Origin: Candidatus Sulfuricurvum sp. RIFRC-1
GTDB taxonomy: Bacteria; Campylobacterota; Campylobacteria; Campylobacterales; Sulfurimonadaceae
Assembly (NCBI RefSeq): GCF_000310245.1
Contig: NC_020505.1
Location: 2,294,862 to 2,358,861 of the forward strand
Length of the DNA stretch: 64,000 nt
Reading direction: 5' to 3'
The position numbers were made by a program, and so were the translations under genes. The notes beneath the pieces are model-generated. The model made no database searches. It was not told where the DNA came from and was given only the letters and a program-made list of their open reading frames with translations. Within the stretch, counting starts at the first letter, position 1. Every line of letters begins with the position of its first letter. Positions 51,985-61,073 of the stretch are shown in pieces.

Positions 51985-52705
51985 AACCCGTCCCATCGTC
52001 TCGCTGTGCTTTGAGACGAGTGAAGATTTTGCTAAAAATCTAGAGCGTCTCGAATCACTCATCGATCAATCCCCGCAAGATGCTGTTATTGTCGCTCCCG
52101 AAGTAGTCTTGAGCGGTTTTGCGTATGATCGATTTGAAGAAGCGGCACAATTTACCGAAACGGCACTCGAAAAACTCCTCACATCTGTTGGCAATCGTCT
52201 TTTGATCTTTACCGCGATTACCAAAAAGGGCGGGGAATTTTACAACATCGCCTACGCCCTCCATAACTCCCAAATTCTCTACACCCAACCAAAAGCAAAA
52301 CTTTTCGCACTGGGAAACGAACATAACTATTTTGAAGCCGGAAGAGAAGAGGGGATCGTCCCATTTCTCTTTGAGGGGATCAAAATCGGGATTCTCATCT
52401 GCTTTGAACTCCGTTTCAAGAGCCTTTGGCAACAGTTAGAAGGGTGCGATATTATTGCCATCCCTGCTCAATGGGGAAAACTGCGCAGTGAGCATTTCGT
52501 TATCCTTACCAACGCACTCGCCGTAATGAACCAGTGCTACGTTATCGCCTCTGACGCAGATAATACCGATACCAGCGCCATGAGCGGTATTATCACCCCT
52601 TTTGGCGGAGAGATACGCAATAACGGCTCCGAAATACTAACATCCCATTATGAAAGCCGTACCGTAGAGTCCATGCGACGCTACCTCAACATAGGAATAC
52701 AATGA
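51971..52705 (+). CDS. Nitrilase-superfamily carbon-nitrogen hydrolase
   Basis: The 244-residue enzyme begins at TTG 51971. The Glu-Lys-Cys triad is in [13 protein letters not shown] (Glu), [10 protein letters not shown] (Lys) and ILICFELRF (Cys). The substrate is unknown; an omega-amidase-type or general amidase role is possible. It overlaps nrdB by 14 bases and pcm by 4. Confidence 0.85.
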   Translation: MTTSKTRPIVSLCFETSEDFAKNLERLESLIDQSPQDAVIVAPEVVLSGFAYDRFEEAAQFTETALEKLLTSVGNRLLIFTAITKKGGEFYNIAYALHNSQILYTQPKAKLFALGNEHNYFEAGREEGIVPFLFEGIKIGILICFELRFKSLWQQLEGCDIIAIPAQWGKLRSEHFVILTNALAVMNQCYVIASDADNTDTSAMSGIITPFGGEIRNNGSEILTSHYESRTVESMRRYLNIGIQ

Positions 52706-53349
52706 GCATCGATAAAATAACCGCAATTAAAACAACCCGTATGGCTGAAGAGATTACCAAAAAGTTTCCTCTGCGCCCTGTTATCAAAACCGCTATTATC
52801 AACACGAATCGAGAAGAGTTTGTCCCACTGGCGATGCGCCATAACGCCTACCGTCTCGATGCGCTCCCGATCGGCGCACAACAGTACATCTCCTCACCGC
52901 TGACGGTCGCAAAAATGACCCAATATCTAAGCCCCGAAGGGTGCGACAGCGTCCTCGAAATCGGATGTGGAAGCGGCTATCAGGCGGCCGTTCTTTCTCA
53001 CGTTTTTCGCCGCGTTTTTACGATCGAGCGGATCGAATCGCTCCTTTTGGAAGCCAAAGAGCGTTTTCGCCATTTGCGTCTGGGAAACATTCACACCCGT
53101 ACCGATGATGGTCAAAACGGATGGGAACAATACGCACCTTATGACCGGATTTTGTTCTCAGCATCCGCACGCATCATCCCCCAAAAACTCTTTCATCAGT
53201 TAGCGGAGGGGGGAATCTTGATCGCTCCGATCGATAAAGGACGCGAACAGGTGATTACCCGTTTCACGAAGCAAGGCGGTGTCATCCATGAAGATACCCT
53301 CGAAGTGTGCGATTTTGTCCCGGTACTTAACGGAGTGGTGCGCAAATGA
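52702..53349 (+). CDS. pcm: Protein-L-isoaspartate O-methyltransferase
   Basis: The 215-residue methyltransferase has the SAM motif [16 protein letters not shown] and the [17 protein letters not shown] segment diagnostic of PCMT. It repairs isoaspartyl residues. It overlaps both neighbours by 4 bases in a run of five coupled genes. Confidence 0.93.
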   Translation: MSIDKITAIKTTRMAEEITKKFPLRPVIKTAIINTNREEFVPLAMRHNAYRLDALPIGAQQYISSPLTVAKMTQYLSPEGCDSVLEIGCGSGYQAAVLSHVFRRVFTIERIESLLLEAKERFRHLRLGNIHTRTDDGQNGWEQYAPYDRILFSASARIIPQKLFHQLAEGGILIAPIDKGREQVITRFTKQGGVIHEDTLEVCDFVPVLNGVVRK

Positions 53350-54290
53350 GTCTCCCGGAAGCCTTTCGTGAGCGTTTAGAGAAAATTGTTCCGCAGGAAC
53401 GGTTTGATACGATCGTCAAAACCTTTGATGCACCCAAGCGGGTCACGTTTCGTTTTAACCCTCTAAAAACCTCACCTGAAGCACTCGAAGCCGAGCTGGA
53501 ACACGAAGGGATCCCTTACGAGCGGGTAGGGTGGGAGATCTTATCGGGCGTTTATCGCATCGCTCCGGAGGATAAACTCCGTCTCACCCAAACCTCTGCT
53601 TTTTATGACGGGCGTCTCTACATCCAAAACCTCTCGTCGATGATCGCCCCTGTGTTGCTCGCACCCAAGCCCGAAGAGACCGTCCTCGATCTCGCCGCCG
53701 CACCCGGGGGTAAAACTCTGATGCTGGCAGGTATGATGGAGAATACCGGATGGCTCTCCGCCGTAGAGCTTCAGCGTGAGCGTTTTTTCCGCCTCTGCGA
53801 TAATCTCAAACACCAAGGGGTAACCAACGCCCACACTTACATGACCGATGGCCGCAGTGTCGGTAAAAAGTGCCCTGAAATGTTTGACCGAATCTTGCTC
53901 GATGCGCCGTGTTCCTCCGAAGCACGATTTAAAACCCATGAACCCAAATCGATGAGCTATTGGAGTGTCCACAAAGTCAAAGAGACCTCCAAACTCCAAC
54001 GCCGATTATTGCTCTCGGCGTTCGATGCCCTCAAACCGGGGGGCAAATTGCTCTATAGTACCTGTTCGTTTTCCCCCGAAGAGAATGAAAGCCCCCTTCA
54101 GCACCTCTTAGAGCGCCATGGAGACCGTTTAAAGACCATACCCCTCACATTGCCCTTCGATAACGTCCAAAAGCCCCTGACGCGCTGGGGAAAAGAAATT
54201 TATGATGAACGGATGCAAAACGCCGTCCGTATTTTGCCGACCGATACGATTGATGGGTTCTTTATCTGTTTATTGGAGAAATTGGCGTGA
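53346..54290 (+). CDS. RsmB/NOP2/Sun-family RNA m5C methyltransferase
   Basis: The 314-residue enzyme has [13 protein letters not shown] as SAM motif, [18 protein letters not shown] with the motif IV cysteine and [11 protein letters not shown] with the motif VI cysteine. These cysteine pairs catalyse 5-methylation of cytosine in rRNA or tRNA. No N-terminal NusB domain, so it is more like RsmF/Trm4 than RsmB. Overlaps pcm and the next gene by 4 bases. Confidence 0.9.
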   Translation: MSLPEAFRERLEKIVPQERFDTIVKTFDAPKRVTFRFNPLKTSPEALEAELEHEGIPYERVGWEILSGVYRIAPEDKLRLTQTSAFYDGRLYIQNLSSMIAPVLLAPKPEETVLDLAAAPGGKTLMLAGMMENTGWLSAVELQRERFFRLCDNLKHQGVTNAHTYMTDGRSVGKKCPEMFDRILLDAPCSSEARFKTHEPKSMSYWSVHKVKETSKLQRRLLLSAFDALKPGGKLLYSTCSFSPEENESPLQHLLERHGDRLKTIPLTLPFDNVQKPLTRWGKEIYDERMQNAVRILPTDTIDGFFICLLEKLA

Positions 54291-54745
54291 AATCGATCCT
54301 CTTCGTCTGTCTCGGTAATATCTGCCGCTCACCGATTGCAGAAGGTGTTGCGAGAAAGCTGATAGAAGAGTGCGCTCACACTATAGCGGTTGATTCAGCG
54401 GGGACAGGGGGTTCACATGTGGGAGAGGCACCGTGTGAACACTCCGTTACCGTCGCCCGTAATCACGGTATCGATATTTCACCTATTCGTGCCCGTCAGG
54501 TGAAAAAAGCCGATTTCAACGCCTTTGATCTGATCGTCGCGCTCGATTCATCCAACTATCGCGATCTCAAAGCATTAGGATGTCAGAATTTGGTGAAATT
54601 AGGCGATTATGGACATAATGGGGCGGATGTACCCGATCCGTACTTTTTTAACGGTTTTGAAGGGTTTGAGCATGTTTATACGATGATCGAGAGTTGTGTG
54701 AATGTATTAGTGAATTCCGTTCGCCCTGAGCCGCTCAAAGGGTAA
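54287..54745 (+). CDS. Low-molecular-weight protein-tyrosine phosphatase
   Basis: The 152-residue enzyme has the CX5R motif VCLGNICRSP (Cys8-Arg14) near the N-terminus, VALDSSNYRDL, and VPDPYFFNGFEGFEHVYTMIE with the catalytic Asp. The C-terminal nine residues (SVRPEPLKG) are encoded by a copy of dispersed repeat A, which therefore extends the reading frame into the repeat. Confidence 0.9.
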   Translation: MKSILFVCLGNICRSPIAEGVARKLIEECAHTIAVDSAGTGGSHVGEAPCEHSVTVARNHGIDISPIRARQVKKADFNAFDLIVALDSSNYRDLKALGCQNLVKLGDYGHNGADVPDPYFFNGFEGFEHVYTMIESCVNVLVNSVRPEPLKG

Positions 54746-54777
54746 ACGTTCATAGTTCGACAAGCTCACCACGAACG
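54717..54777. repeat. Dispersed hairpin repeat, family A copy 2
   Basis: Begins CCGTTCGCCCTGAGCC and ends CTCACCACGAACG; the two halves are nearly complementary. It covers the last codons of the phosphatase gene and lies between convergent genes. Confidence 0.8.
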
Positions 54778-54784
54778 TTAGTGA

Positions 54785-55156
54785 TTACCCGCTAAAGGGG
54801 AGTTCTTCGTATCCGAGTGAGGTTCCGAGGATATAAAACGGCGCCTCATCACAACGTCCGCTGTAACTGCCGATCGCTAACGCAGCGCTGTTAGGCGTTA
54901 GCTCCACCGTTATCCCCTCGCTCATATCCAAAGCACGTAAAACATTATCGCTCACGAGTTTGGCGTTATTCACGCCGTCCACACGAAACAGCACATCAAT
55001 CCAGTCATAACCGCGTGCGATGTCCTGAACACTGAAACGAATTTCGATGGAAGTAGGGGAGAGTGGGGTCAGAGAGCGAATTTCACCCTGAGCGGCATTA
55101 TCGATGCGATCGAGCAGGTTTTTGAGCGTTGAGGCGCTCAGGGGCTTTATTGGCAC
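54785..55156 (-). CDS. Hypothetical protein downstream of nrdA
   Basis: The 123-residue product begins at GTG 55156 (overlapping the nrdA stop by 10 bases). It has mixed alpha-beta character with no recognised motif, signal or membrane segment. Tail-end coupling to nrdA suggests it acts with, or is co-regulated with, ribonucleotide reductase. Confidence 0.6.
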   Translation of the reverse strand: MPIKPLSASTLKNLLDRIDNAAQGEIRSLTPLSPTSIEIRFSVQDIARGYDWIDVLFRVDGVNNAKLVSDNVLRALDMSEGITVELTPNSAALAIGSYSGRCDEAPFYILGTSLGYEELPFSG

Positions 55157-57513
55157 CCTTCACACTCCATCGAGCGGTCTGCCGTATCTTGCTTTTGCTC
55201 CGGTGATTGGGAGCGGAGATAGTAGGTCGATTTGAGACCCAGTTTCCATGCGAGCATGTAGATATCGTTGAGATATTTACCGCTGGCACGATCGAGGGTA
55301 ATAAAGATATTGAGACTTTGCCCCTGATCGATCCATTTCTGACGGATAGCCGCCGCTTTAACGAGGATCGTTTGATCGAGATCATACGCCGGAGTGTAGT
55401 ATCCCCACGTCTCAGGACTGAGTTTCGGTGCAACGACCGGAATAAGACCTGAGAGATTCTCTTCAAACCATTTGCGTTTGTAGATCGGCTCAATCGTCTG
55501 CGTTGTCCCCGTGAGGATCGAGATCGAGCTTGTCGGAGCGATCGCCATCAGGTAGCCATTACGCATCCCCTGTTTTTTAATCGTTTCACGAAGCTCGTCC
55601 CACTCATAGTTCGGTGCAAACAATCCGCCGCGATCCACGAGGTTTTGCACCTCTGCCGTTGCATGATCCATCGGGAGGATTCCACGGCTCCATTTGGAAC
55701 CCTCATACTCGGCGTAAGACCCTTTTTCGACCGCAAGGTTCGACGAAGCGAGAATCGCGTTATAGCTCACCGCTTCCATCACTTCATCGACTTTATCGAA
55801 GTGTTCCTGACTCCCCCATACGATGCGGTTTTCCGCGAGCATCTGCGCTTCACCCATAACACCCAAACCGATCGCACGGCTACGAAGGTTGGTCCGTTTG
55901 ACTTTTTCCAACGGATAGAAGTTCAGGTCGATAACATTATCGAGGGCACGAATCGCAACCGGAACGATACGGTCGATATCCTCTTTGGTGTGAACACGTG
56001 AGAGGTTCACCGACGCGAGGTTACATACCGCCGTCGCACCGTCTACTTTCTCTTTTTCGACGATGTAGATCGGACGTCCTCCGAGAGAATCAAGTGCCGT
56101 AACTTTGTTCGCCGGTTTTTCGATCCCGCTGTCCACTTTAACGATCTCATCTTCTTCGAACGTGACAAACGAGCCGTCTTCATATTTAATTTTAATCAAA
56201 TAGTGATTCGGCTGCGTATTTTGGAAAATTTCGGTACAAAGATTCGAACTGCGGATAATTCCGAAATGATCATTCGGATTGGCACGGTTCGCACTGTCTT
56301 TGAAACATAGGAACGGACTTCCTGTCTCAAAATATGAGGTCAAGATCTTTTTCCAAAGATCTTTCGCTTTGGTATGCTCTTTAATCACATTCGGATCTTG
56401 TTCAAGTTCGAGGTAACGCTTCTCAAACGCATCACCGTAAAGCTCACTGAGCTCTTTGACATCAAACGGATCGAACATCGTCCAGATACCGTCTTCGACG
56501 ACACGCTTCATAAACATATCGTTGATCCATAGCGCCGGGAACAAGTCATGAGCACGTCGGCGCTCTTCTCCTGAGTTTTTCTTCACATCGAGGAAATCTT
56601 TGACGTCCATGTGCCACGGCTCGAGATAAACGGCGATAGCCCCTTTACGCGTTCCGAGCTGATCGACTGCGATAGCGATGTCGTTGGTAATTTTCAAGAA
56701 CGGTACGGTTCCGCCGGCGGCATTTTTATGACCGTCGATGAATGAACCCATAGCACGAACCTGCGTCCAATCCCAGCCGATCCCTCCGCCGAATTTAGAA
56801 AGCAATGCCATCTCTTTATAGGCATCAAAAATACCTTCGATATTATCCGGCGCAGAACCGATGTAACATGAGCTAAGCTGATGACGGTTTGTGCGGGCAT
56901 TGGAGAGAGTAGGGGTTGCCATCATCACTTCAAATTTGGACATCATGTCATAGAACTTTTTCGCCCATCCCTGACGATCGCTCTCATTTTGTGCCAAGAA
57001 CATCGCAACTGCCATAAACATATGCTGAGGAAGCTCGATCGGATCGCCTTGGCGATCTTTGATCAAATAACGGTCATACAATGTTTTAACGCCGAGGTAG
57101 TTAAATTCCAAATCACGTTCAGGAACGATGTACGTATCTAACTCCGCCAAATCGAATTTATCTCTCAGACCGAGTAAGATACGCCCTTCGGCTTCGCCAC
57201 GCTCAAAATAGCTCTGTAAAGAGCCGTAGCCGGTAAAACCGTTTACACGGTGATAAAGGTCATATAAAAAGAGACGAGATGCTACAAACGTCCAATTAGG
57301 GGAATCGATATCGATCTTATCGACTGCGGTTTTAATAAGTGTGTGTTGAATCTCATTACTGTTAATACCGTCGCGAAACTGGATTTGTGCATCCACTTCC
57401 AATTCACTTTGCGATACGTTTACAAGACCTTTAACAGCTGCAGAGGTATATTTTTGAATTTTTGTAATATCCAACGGTTCGCGGCGTCCGTTACGTTTAA
57501 CAATGGTTAGCAT
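55147..57513 (-). CDS. nrdA: Ribonucleotide reductase class I alpha subunit
   Basis: The 788-residue catalytic subunit has an N-terminal ATP-cone (MLTIVKRNGRREPLDITKI) for allosteric control, radical-active residues and loops (SSCYIGSAPDNIEG, LCTEIFQN, ATAVCNLASVNLSR) and the C-terminal redox pair in the last residues CEGCQ. It reduces ribonucleoside diphosphates together with NrdB. Upstream, the leader has a 22-base hairpin and a -10 at 57606. Confidence 0.96.
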   Translation of the reverse strand: MLTIVKRNGRREPLDITKIQKYTSAAVKGLVNVSQSELEVDAQIQFRDGINSNEIQHTLIKTAVDKIDIDSPNWTFVASRLFLYDLYHRVNGFTGYGSLQSYFERGEAEGRILLGLRDKFDLAELDTYIVPERDLEFNYLGVKTLYDRYLIKDRQGDPIELPQHMFMAVAMFLAQNESDRQGWAKKFYDMMSKFEVMMATPTLSNARTNRHQLSSCYIGSAPDNIEGIFDAYKEMALLSKFGGGIGWDWTQVRAMGSFIDGHKNAAGGTVPFLKITNDIAIAVDQLGTRKGAIAVYLEPWHMDVKDFLDVKKNSGEERRRAHDLFPALWINDMFMKRVVEDGIWTMFDPFDVKELSELYGDAFEKRYLELEQDPNVIKEHTKAKDLWKKILTSYFETGSPFLCFKDSANRANPNDHFGIIRSSNLCTEIFQNTQPNHYLIKIKYEDGSFVTFEEDEIVKVDSGIEKPANKVTALDSLGGRPIYIVEKEKVDGATAVCNLASVNLSRVHTKEDIDRIVPVAIRALDNVIDLNFYPLEKVKRTNLRSRAIGLGVMGEAQMLAENRIVWGSQEHFDKVDEVMEAVSYNAILASSNLAVEKGSYAEYEGSKWSRGILPMDHATAEVQNLVDRGGLFAPNYEWDELRETIKKQGMRNGYLMAIAPTSSISILTGTTQTIEPIYKRKWFEENLSGLIPVVAPKLSPETWGYYTPAYDLDQTILVKAAAIRQKWIDQGQSLNIFITLDRASGKYLNDIYMLAWKLGLKSTYYLRSQSPEQKQDTADRSMECEGCQ

Positions 57514-57546
57514 CTCTCTCCCTTAATAATCCGTCTATTTTAAATG

Positions 57547-57611
57547 CCAAAAGGTTACCCCCTTTTGGATGATCTTTCCTCTTAACGAGTCAGACAATGT
57601 GGTGTATTATA
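57547..57611 (-). promoter_or_regulatory. nrdA promoter and leader hairpin
   Basis: On the minus strand TATAAT (57606-57611) is a -10 about 95 bases before nrdA. The hairpin CCAAAAGG with CCTTTTGG (57547-57568) lies in the leader or serves as the end of purB transcription. No perfect NrdR box was found. Confidence 0.4.
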
Positions 57612-57664
57612 ATCACTCAATATTGTATTGTTTCTTATGTTGAAAAAAACTATTTTAATGATAA

Positions 57665-58993
57665 TTATTTGAATACCCGTGCAAAAATTTTATCGACATT
57701 TTTGGTGTAATAATCAAAGTTAAAACATTCGCGGATTGCCTCTTCACTCAAACTTTCTCTTAGCTCATCATCTGCTAATAGATATTGTAAATAAAGGCTT
57801 TCCCCTTTTTCGTTGACGGCACTGTTTCCTTGCTGCAATCCTTCCCATACTTTCATCGCGTTGCGTTGAACGATACGGTAGGCATCTTCACGGCTTACCC
57901 CTTTGAGAGGAAGTTCGAGTAAAACACGTTGTGAGAAAACCAAACCGCCGGTGAGGTTGAGATTACGCATCATGTTTTCAGGATACACAACGAGATTTGC
58001 GATAACACTGTTAAAACGGTGAAGCATGAAATCTGAGGTAACAAAACTATCCGGCAACCAGAAACGCTCGGTAGAGCTGTGAGAGATATCACGCTCATGC
58101 CATAACGCGACGTTTTCCATCGCAGGGATAACATACGCTCTAACCATACGGGCTAACCCTGTGATATTTTCAGTCAAAATCGGATTACGTTTGTGAGGCA
58201 TTGCAGATGAGCCTTTTTGCCCTTTGGCAAAAAACTCTTCACACTCATACACTTCGGTACGCTGCCAGTGACGAACCTGTACTGCAAATTTCTCGATAGA
58301 GCTTGCCATCAAAGCAAGCGCCGAAGCTAAACGTGCATAACGGTCACGCTGAATAACCTGGTTAGATGCAGGAGCCGATTTAAGTCCTAACGCTTCACAG
58401 GTATATTCTTCGAGTTCTAACGGTGCATGAGCAAAATTCCCCATTGCGCCTGAGACTTGACCGACGCAAATCACTTCCATGGTTTGTTCCAAGTTTGTCA
58501 AATGACGTGCCATCTCATCGTACCAAACCGCTAACACCAAACCAAACGTAATCGGCTCACCGTGAATTCCGTGTGAGCGTCCGACCATCAATGTCATCTT
58601 GTGTTCTTCTGCACGAACCTTGATCGATGCCATAACCATTTTAACGTCTTCGATAATCAATGCCAGTGAATCACGCATTTGCAAAGCGACAGCCGTATCA
58701 ACCGTATCGGATGATGTCATACCATAATGGAACCAGCGACTCTCTTCACCGAGTGTTTCCGAAACGGATGTGGTGAACGCGATCAAATCGTGGCGAGTAA
58801 CCGCTTCGATCTCATCAATGCGTTCAACACTGAATCCTGCATTTTTTACAATCTTCTGGGCATCTTCATCAGGAATCAATCCCAATTTATTCCATGCAAC
58901 GACTACCGCTTTTTCAACATCGAGCCATGCTTGATACTTTGCTTGGATACTCCATTTGGATTTCATCTCTTCTCTGGCGTAACGATCTACCAT
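57665..58993 (-). CDS. purB: Adenylosuccinate lyase
   Basis: The 442-residue enzyme of purine synthesis has the fumarase/lyase signature GSSAMPHKRNPILTEN, TSSDTVDTAVALQ and the histidine-rich HGIHGEPITFG. Full length. It acts at two steps, forming AMP and AICAR. On the same strand as nrdA, 151 bases apart. Confidence 0.96.
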   Translation of the reverse strand: MVDRYAREEMKSKWSIQAKYQAWLDVEKAVVVAWNKLGLIPDEDAQKIVKNAGFSVERIDEIEAVTRHDLIAFTTSVSETLGEESRWFHYGMTSSDTVDTAVALQMRDSLALIIEDVKMVMASIKVRAEEHKMTLMVGRSHGIHGEPITFGLVLAVWYDEMARHLTNLEQTMEVICVGQVSGAMGNFAHAPLELEEYTCEALGLKSAPASNQVIQRDRYARLASALALMASSIEKFAVQVRHWQRTEVYECEEFFAKGQKGSSAMPHKRNPILTENITGLARMVRAYVIPAMENVALWHERDISHSSTERFWLPDSFVTSDFMLHRFNSVIANLVVYPENMMRNLNLTGGLVFSQRVLLELPLKGVSREDAYRIVQRNAMKVWEGLQQGNSAVNEKGESLYLQYLLADDELRESLSEEAIRECFNFDYYTKNVDKIFARVFK

Positions 58994-59048
58994 GCTATAA
59001 CTTCCTTCTATGCTAAAATGCGCTAATTAAATTAGACTTTTTTTATGT

Positions 59049-59108
59049 CCGTTCACCCTGAGCTTGTCGAAGGATCTGTTCATGGTTCGACAAGCTCACC
59101 ACGAACGG
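59049..59108. repeat. Dispersed hairpin repeat, family A copy 3
   Basis: CCGTTCACCCTGAGCTTGTC... ACGAACGG. Unlike the others it sits in the divergent region between purB (minus) and the first rluA-type gene (plus), where a terminator is not needed, so transcripts may start on either side of it. Confidence 0.8.
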
Positions 59109-59163
59109 GACGTTCTCTACTGTATATATAAGTCTATCCAACCCTCCCTAAAAAGGAATTAAA

Positions 59164-60078
59164 TTGCCCTTTGTCACCAAGCAACTTCACGCCCCGTCTC
59201 GTCAAAAAGCATTTCGTTTTTTAATGCAAGAGTTAGGGATTACCCAAAGCGAAGCACAACGTTTAATTGCCAAAGGGAGGCTTTCTCAAAACGGTGAAGT
59301 GATGGCGAACAATGCGGGGTTTATCGAAGGAACTTTTGATTTCATTTGTTTTGAACCTTTGACGTTAGGGTTAGAACCTGCGTTTGTCGAAGAGGAATTT
59401 GCCGTCTATGATAAACCCAGCGGTCTTCTCGTCCACCCGCAGAATCGTCACACCCCCTATAGCCTCAACGATGAGATCAAGCACCGTTTCGGACATGAGG
59501 CCAACATTACCCATCGGATCGATCAAGAGACAAGCGGTTTGGTTTTGACGGCGCGGAACAAAGGTTCTGAACGTGCTTTAAAAATGATGTTCGAAGAGCG
59601 TCAAATTACCAAGAAATATATCGCTATGGTTAAAGGTCATCTCAAAGAGCCGCTCGATATAGAGGAGCCTTTACTGCGTCGAGAAGATGCCAGCTCTATT
59701 ATCCGCATGATCGTACGGGTTCATCCTGAGGGAAAACCGTCTCGTACCTTTATAAAACCTCTGGAGTATTTTCCCGATACCGATACGACTCTCGTCGAGG
59801 CTTCACCTTATACCGGACGTCAACATCAGATACGGGTTCATTTGTTCCACGTGGAACATCCAATCATCGGTGATCCGATCTATGGTCAGGACGAAAACGA
59901 TGCCGTCCGCTTTTTAGACCGAGAGATGTCCGTAGAAGAGCGATTTATCAATACGGGTGCATCACGACTTTTACTTCATGCCCATTCTCTTGAATTCATT
60001 TATGACAATATTCCTTACCACGTGATTTCAAAAGAAGATTTTATTTCTCAATGTTTTGATGCGATGAAAAAGAAATAA
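59164..60078 (+). CDS. RluA-family pseudouridine synthase, first of tandem pair (carries parS)
   Basis: This 304-residue enzyme begins at TTG 59164 with AAGGA upstream. It has an N-terminal S4-like RNA-binding region (ITQSEAQRLIAKGRLSQNGEV) and the catalytic THRIDQETSGLVL with the active Asp. RluA-type enzymes modify 23S rRNA or tRNA. It is followed 5 bases later by a paralogue. At 59843-59858 the coding sequence contains a perfect parS-like 16-mer. Confidence 0.93.
   Translation: MPFVTKQLHAPSRQKAFRFLMQELGITQSEAQRLIAKGRLSQNGEVMANNAGFIEGTFDFICFEPLTLGLEPAFVEEEFAVYDKPSGLLVHPQNRHTPYSLNDEIKHRFGHEANITHRIDQETSGLVLTARNKGSERALKMMFEERQITKKYIAMVKGHLKEPLDIEEPLLRREDASSIIRMIVRVHPEGKPSRTFIKPLEYFPDTDTTLVEASPYTGRQHQIRVHLFHVEHPIIGDPIYGQDENDAVRFLDREMSVEERFINTGASRLLLHAHSLEFIYDNIPYHVISKEDFISQCFDAMKKK
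59843..59858. promoter_or_regulatory. parS-like ParB-binding site 1
   Basis: TGTTCCACGTGGAACA is a perfect 16-base palindrome and closely matches the parS consensus TGTTTCACGTGAAACA (two symmetrical substitutions). It is inside the first rluA-type gene, encoding FHVEH. Confidence 0.8.
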
Positions 60079-60083
60079 TTGAT

Positions 60084-61004
60084 ATGCCTTTCATCACTAA
60101 AAAACTTCATTCACCTATTCGTCAAATGGCTCTCGCATTTTTAATGGAAGAACTAAATCTCTCGCGAAGTGAAGGGCAACGTCTTATTGCCCGAGGTCGT
60201 TTATCTCAAAATGGCATTGTCATGTGCGATCAATTCGGGTTCATTGAGGGCTCTTGTGAGTTCATCTGTTTTGAGCCGTTATCGCGTGGATTCAAACCGA
60301 TGTTTGTCACTAACGACTTTGCCATCTACGACAAACCGAGCGGTTTGAGTGTCCATCCGCACAGCCGTCTATCGCCGTATACCCTTAATGATGAGATCAA
60401 ACATCAGTTTGGTGAGGATGCTAACGCAACACACCGGATTGATCAAGAGACGAGTGGCTTGGTTTTAGTGTCTCGACATAAAAAAAGTGAAACTGTTTTA
60501 AAAAAGTTATTCTCTGCACGTGCTATAAATAAACGATATCTTGCTATGGTAAAAGGTCATGTAGAAGAGATTATCGATGTACAAGAACCTCTATTTCGAA
60601 TTGATCATCCGAATCTTCTTATCAGTATGGTGGTTAAAGTTGACCCTAAAGGGAAACCAGCCCATACTATTATTAAACCGATTCGTTACTTTCCTGAGCA
60701 TAATATGACGCTCGTAGAGGCATCTCCATTGACCGGACGTACCCACCAAATACGAGTTCATTTGTTCCACGTGAAACATCCGATAATCGGTGATCCGGTG
60801 TATGGGCCAGAGGAAAAGGACGTAGTACGATTTATAAAAAAAGAGTTGTCACCCGAAGAGCGGTTAGAAATAGGGGGGTCAACGAGGTTGCTTCTTCATG
60901 CACATTCGCTTGAATTTGAGTATGAGAATGAGGTGTATAAGATAGAATCTGAGAAAGATTTTGTGCAAGAGTGCTTTGAGGCGATGGGGATTACATCTGA
61001 TTAA
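60084..61004 (+). CDS. RluA-family pseudouridine synthase, second of tandem pair (carries parS)
   Basis: The 306-residue product is a close paralogue of the first (by eye about 60% the same; same start, same S4-like and catalytic THRIDQETSGLVL segments). It begins with ATG 60084, 5 bases after the first gene's stop, so a tandem duplication in one operon is likely. It carries a parS-like site at the homologous place (60763-60778). Substrate RNA position for each is unknown. Confidence 0.93.
   Translation: MPFITKKLHSPIRQMALAFLMEELNLSRSEGQRLIARGRLSQNGIVMCDQFGFIEGSCEFICFEPLSRGFKPMFVTNDFAIYDKPSGLSVHPHSRLSPYTLNDEIKHQFGEDANATHRIDQETSGLVLVSRHKKSETVLKKLFSARAINKRYLAMVKGHVEEIIDVQEPLFRIDHPNLLISMVVKVDPKGKPAHTIIKPIRYFPEHNMTLVEASPLTGRTHQIRVHLFHVKHPIIGDPVYGPEEKDVVRFIKKELSPEERLEIGGSTRLLLHAHSLEFEYENEVYKIESEKDFVQECFEAMGITSD
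60763..60778. promoter_or_regulatory. parS-like ParB-binding site 2
   Basis: TGTTCCACGTGAAACA differs from the parS consensus by one base. It is at the same codons of the second rluA-type gene as site 1 in the first (FHVKH). Confidence 0.85.
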
Positions 61005-61009
61005 AATAT

Positions 61010-61068
61010 CCGTTCACCCTGAGCCTGTCGAAGGGTGCGTTCATGGTTCGACAAGCTCACCACGAACG
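61010..61068. repeat. Dispersed hairpin repeat, family A copy 4
   Basis: CCGTTCACCCTGAGCCTGTC... CACGAACG at a convergent junction between the second rluA-type gene and the acyltransferase gene. Likely bidirectional terminator. Confidence 0.8.
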
Positions 61069-61073
61069 AAACT

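Noticed and set aside
57547..57650. NrdR box in front of nrdA
   Set aside because: Only a loose similarity (ACAATATTG); not the ACAC...GTGT pair needed for a NrdR call.
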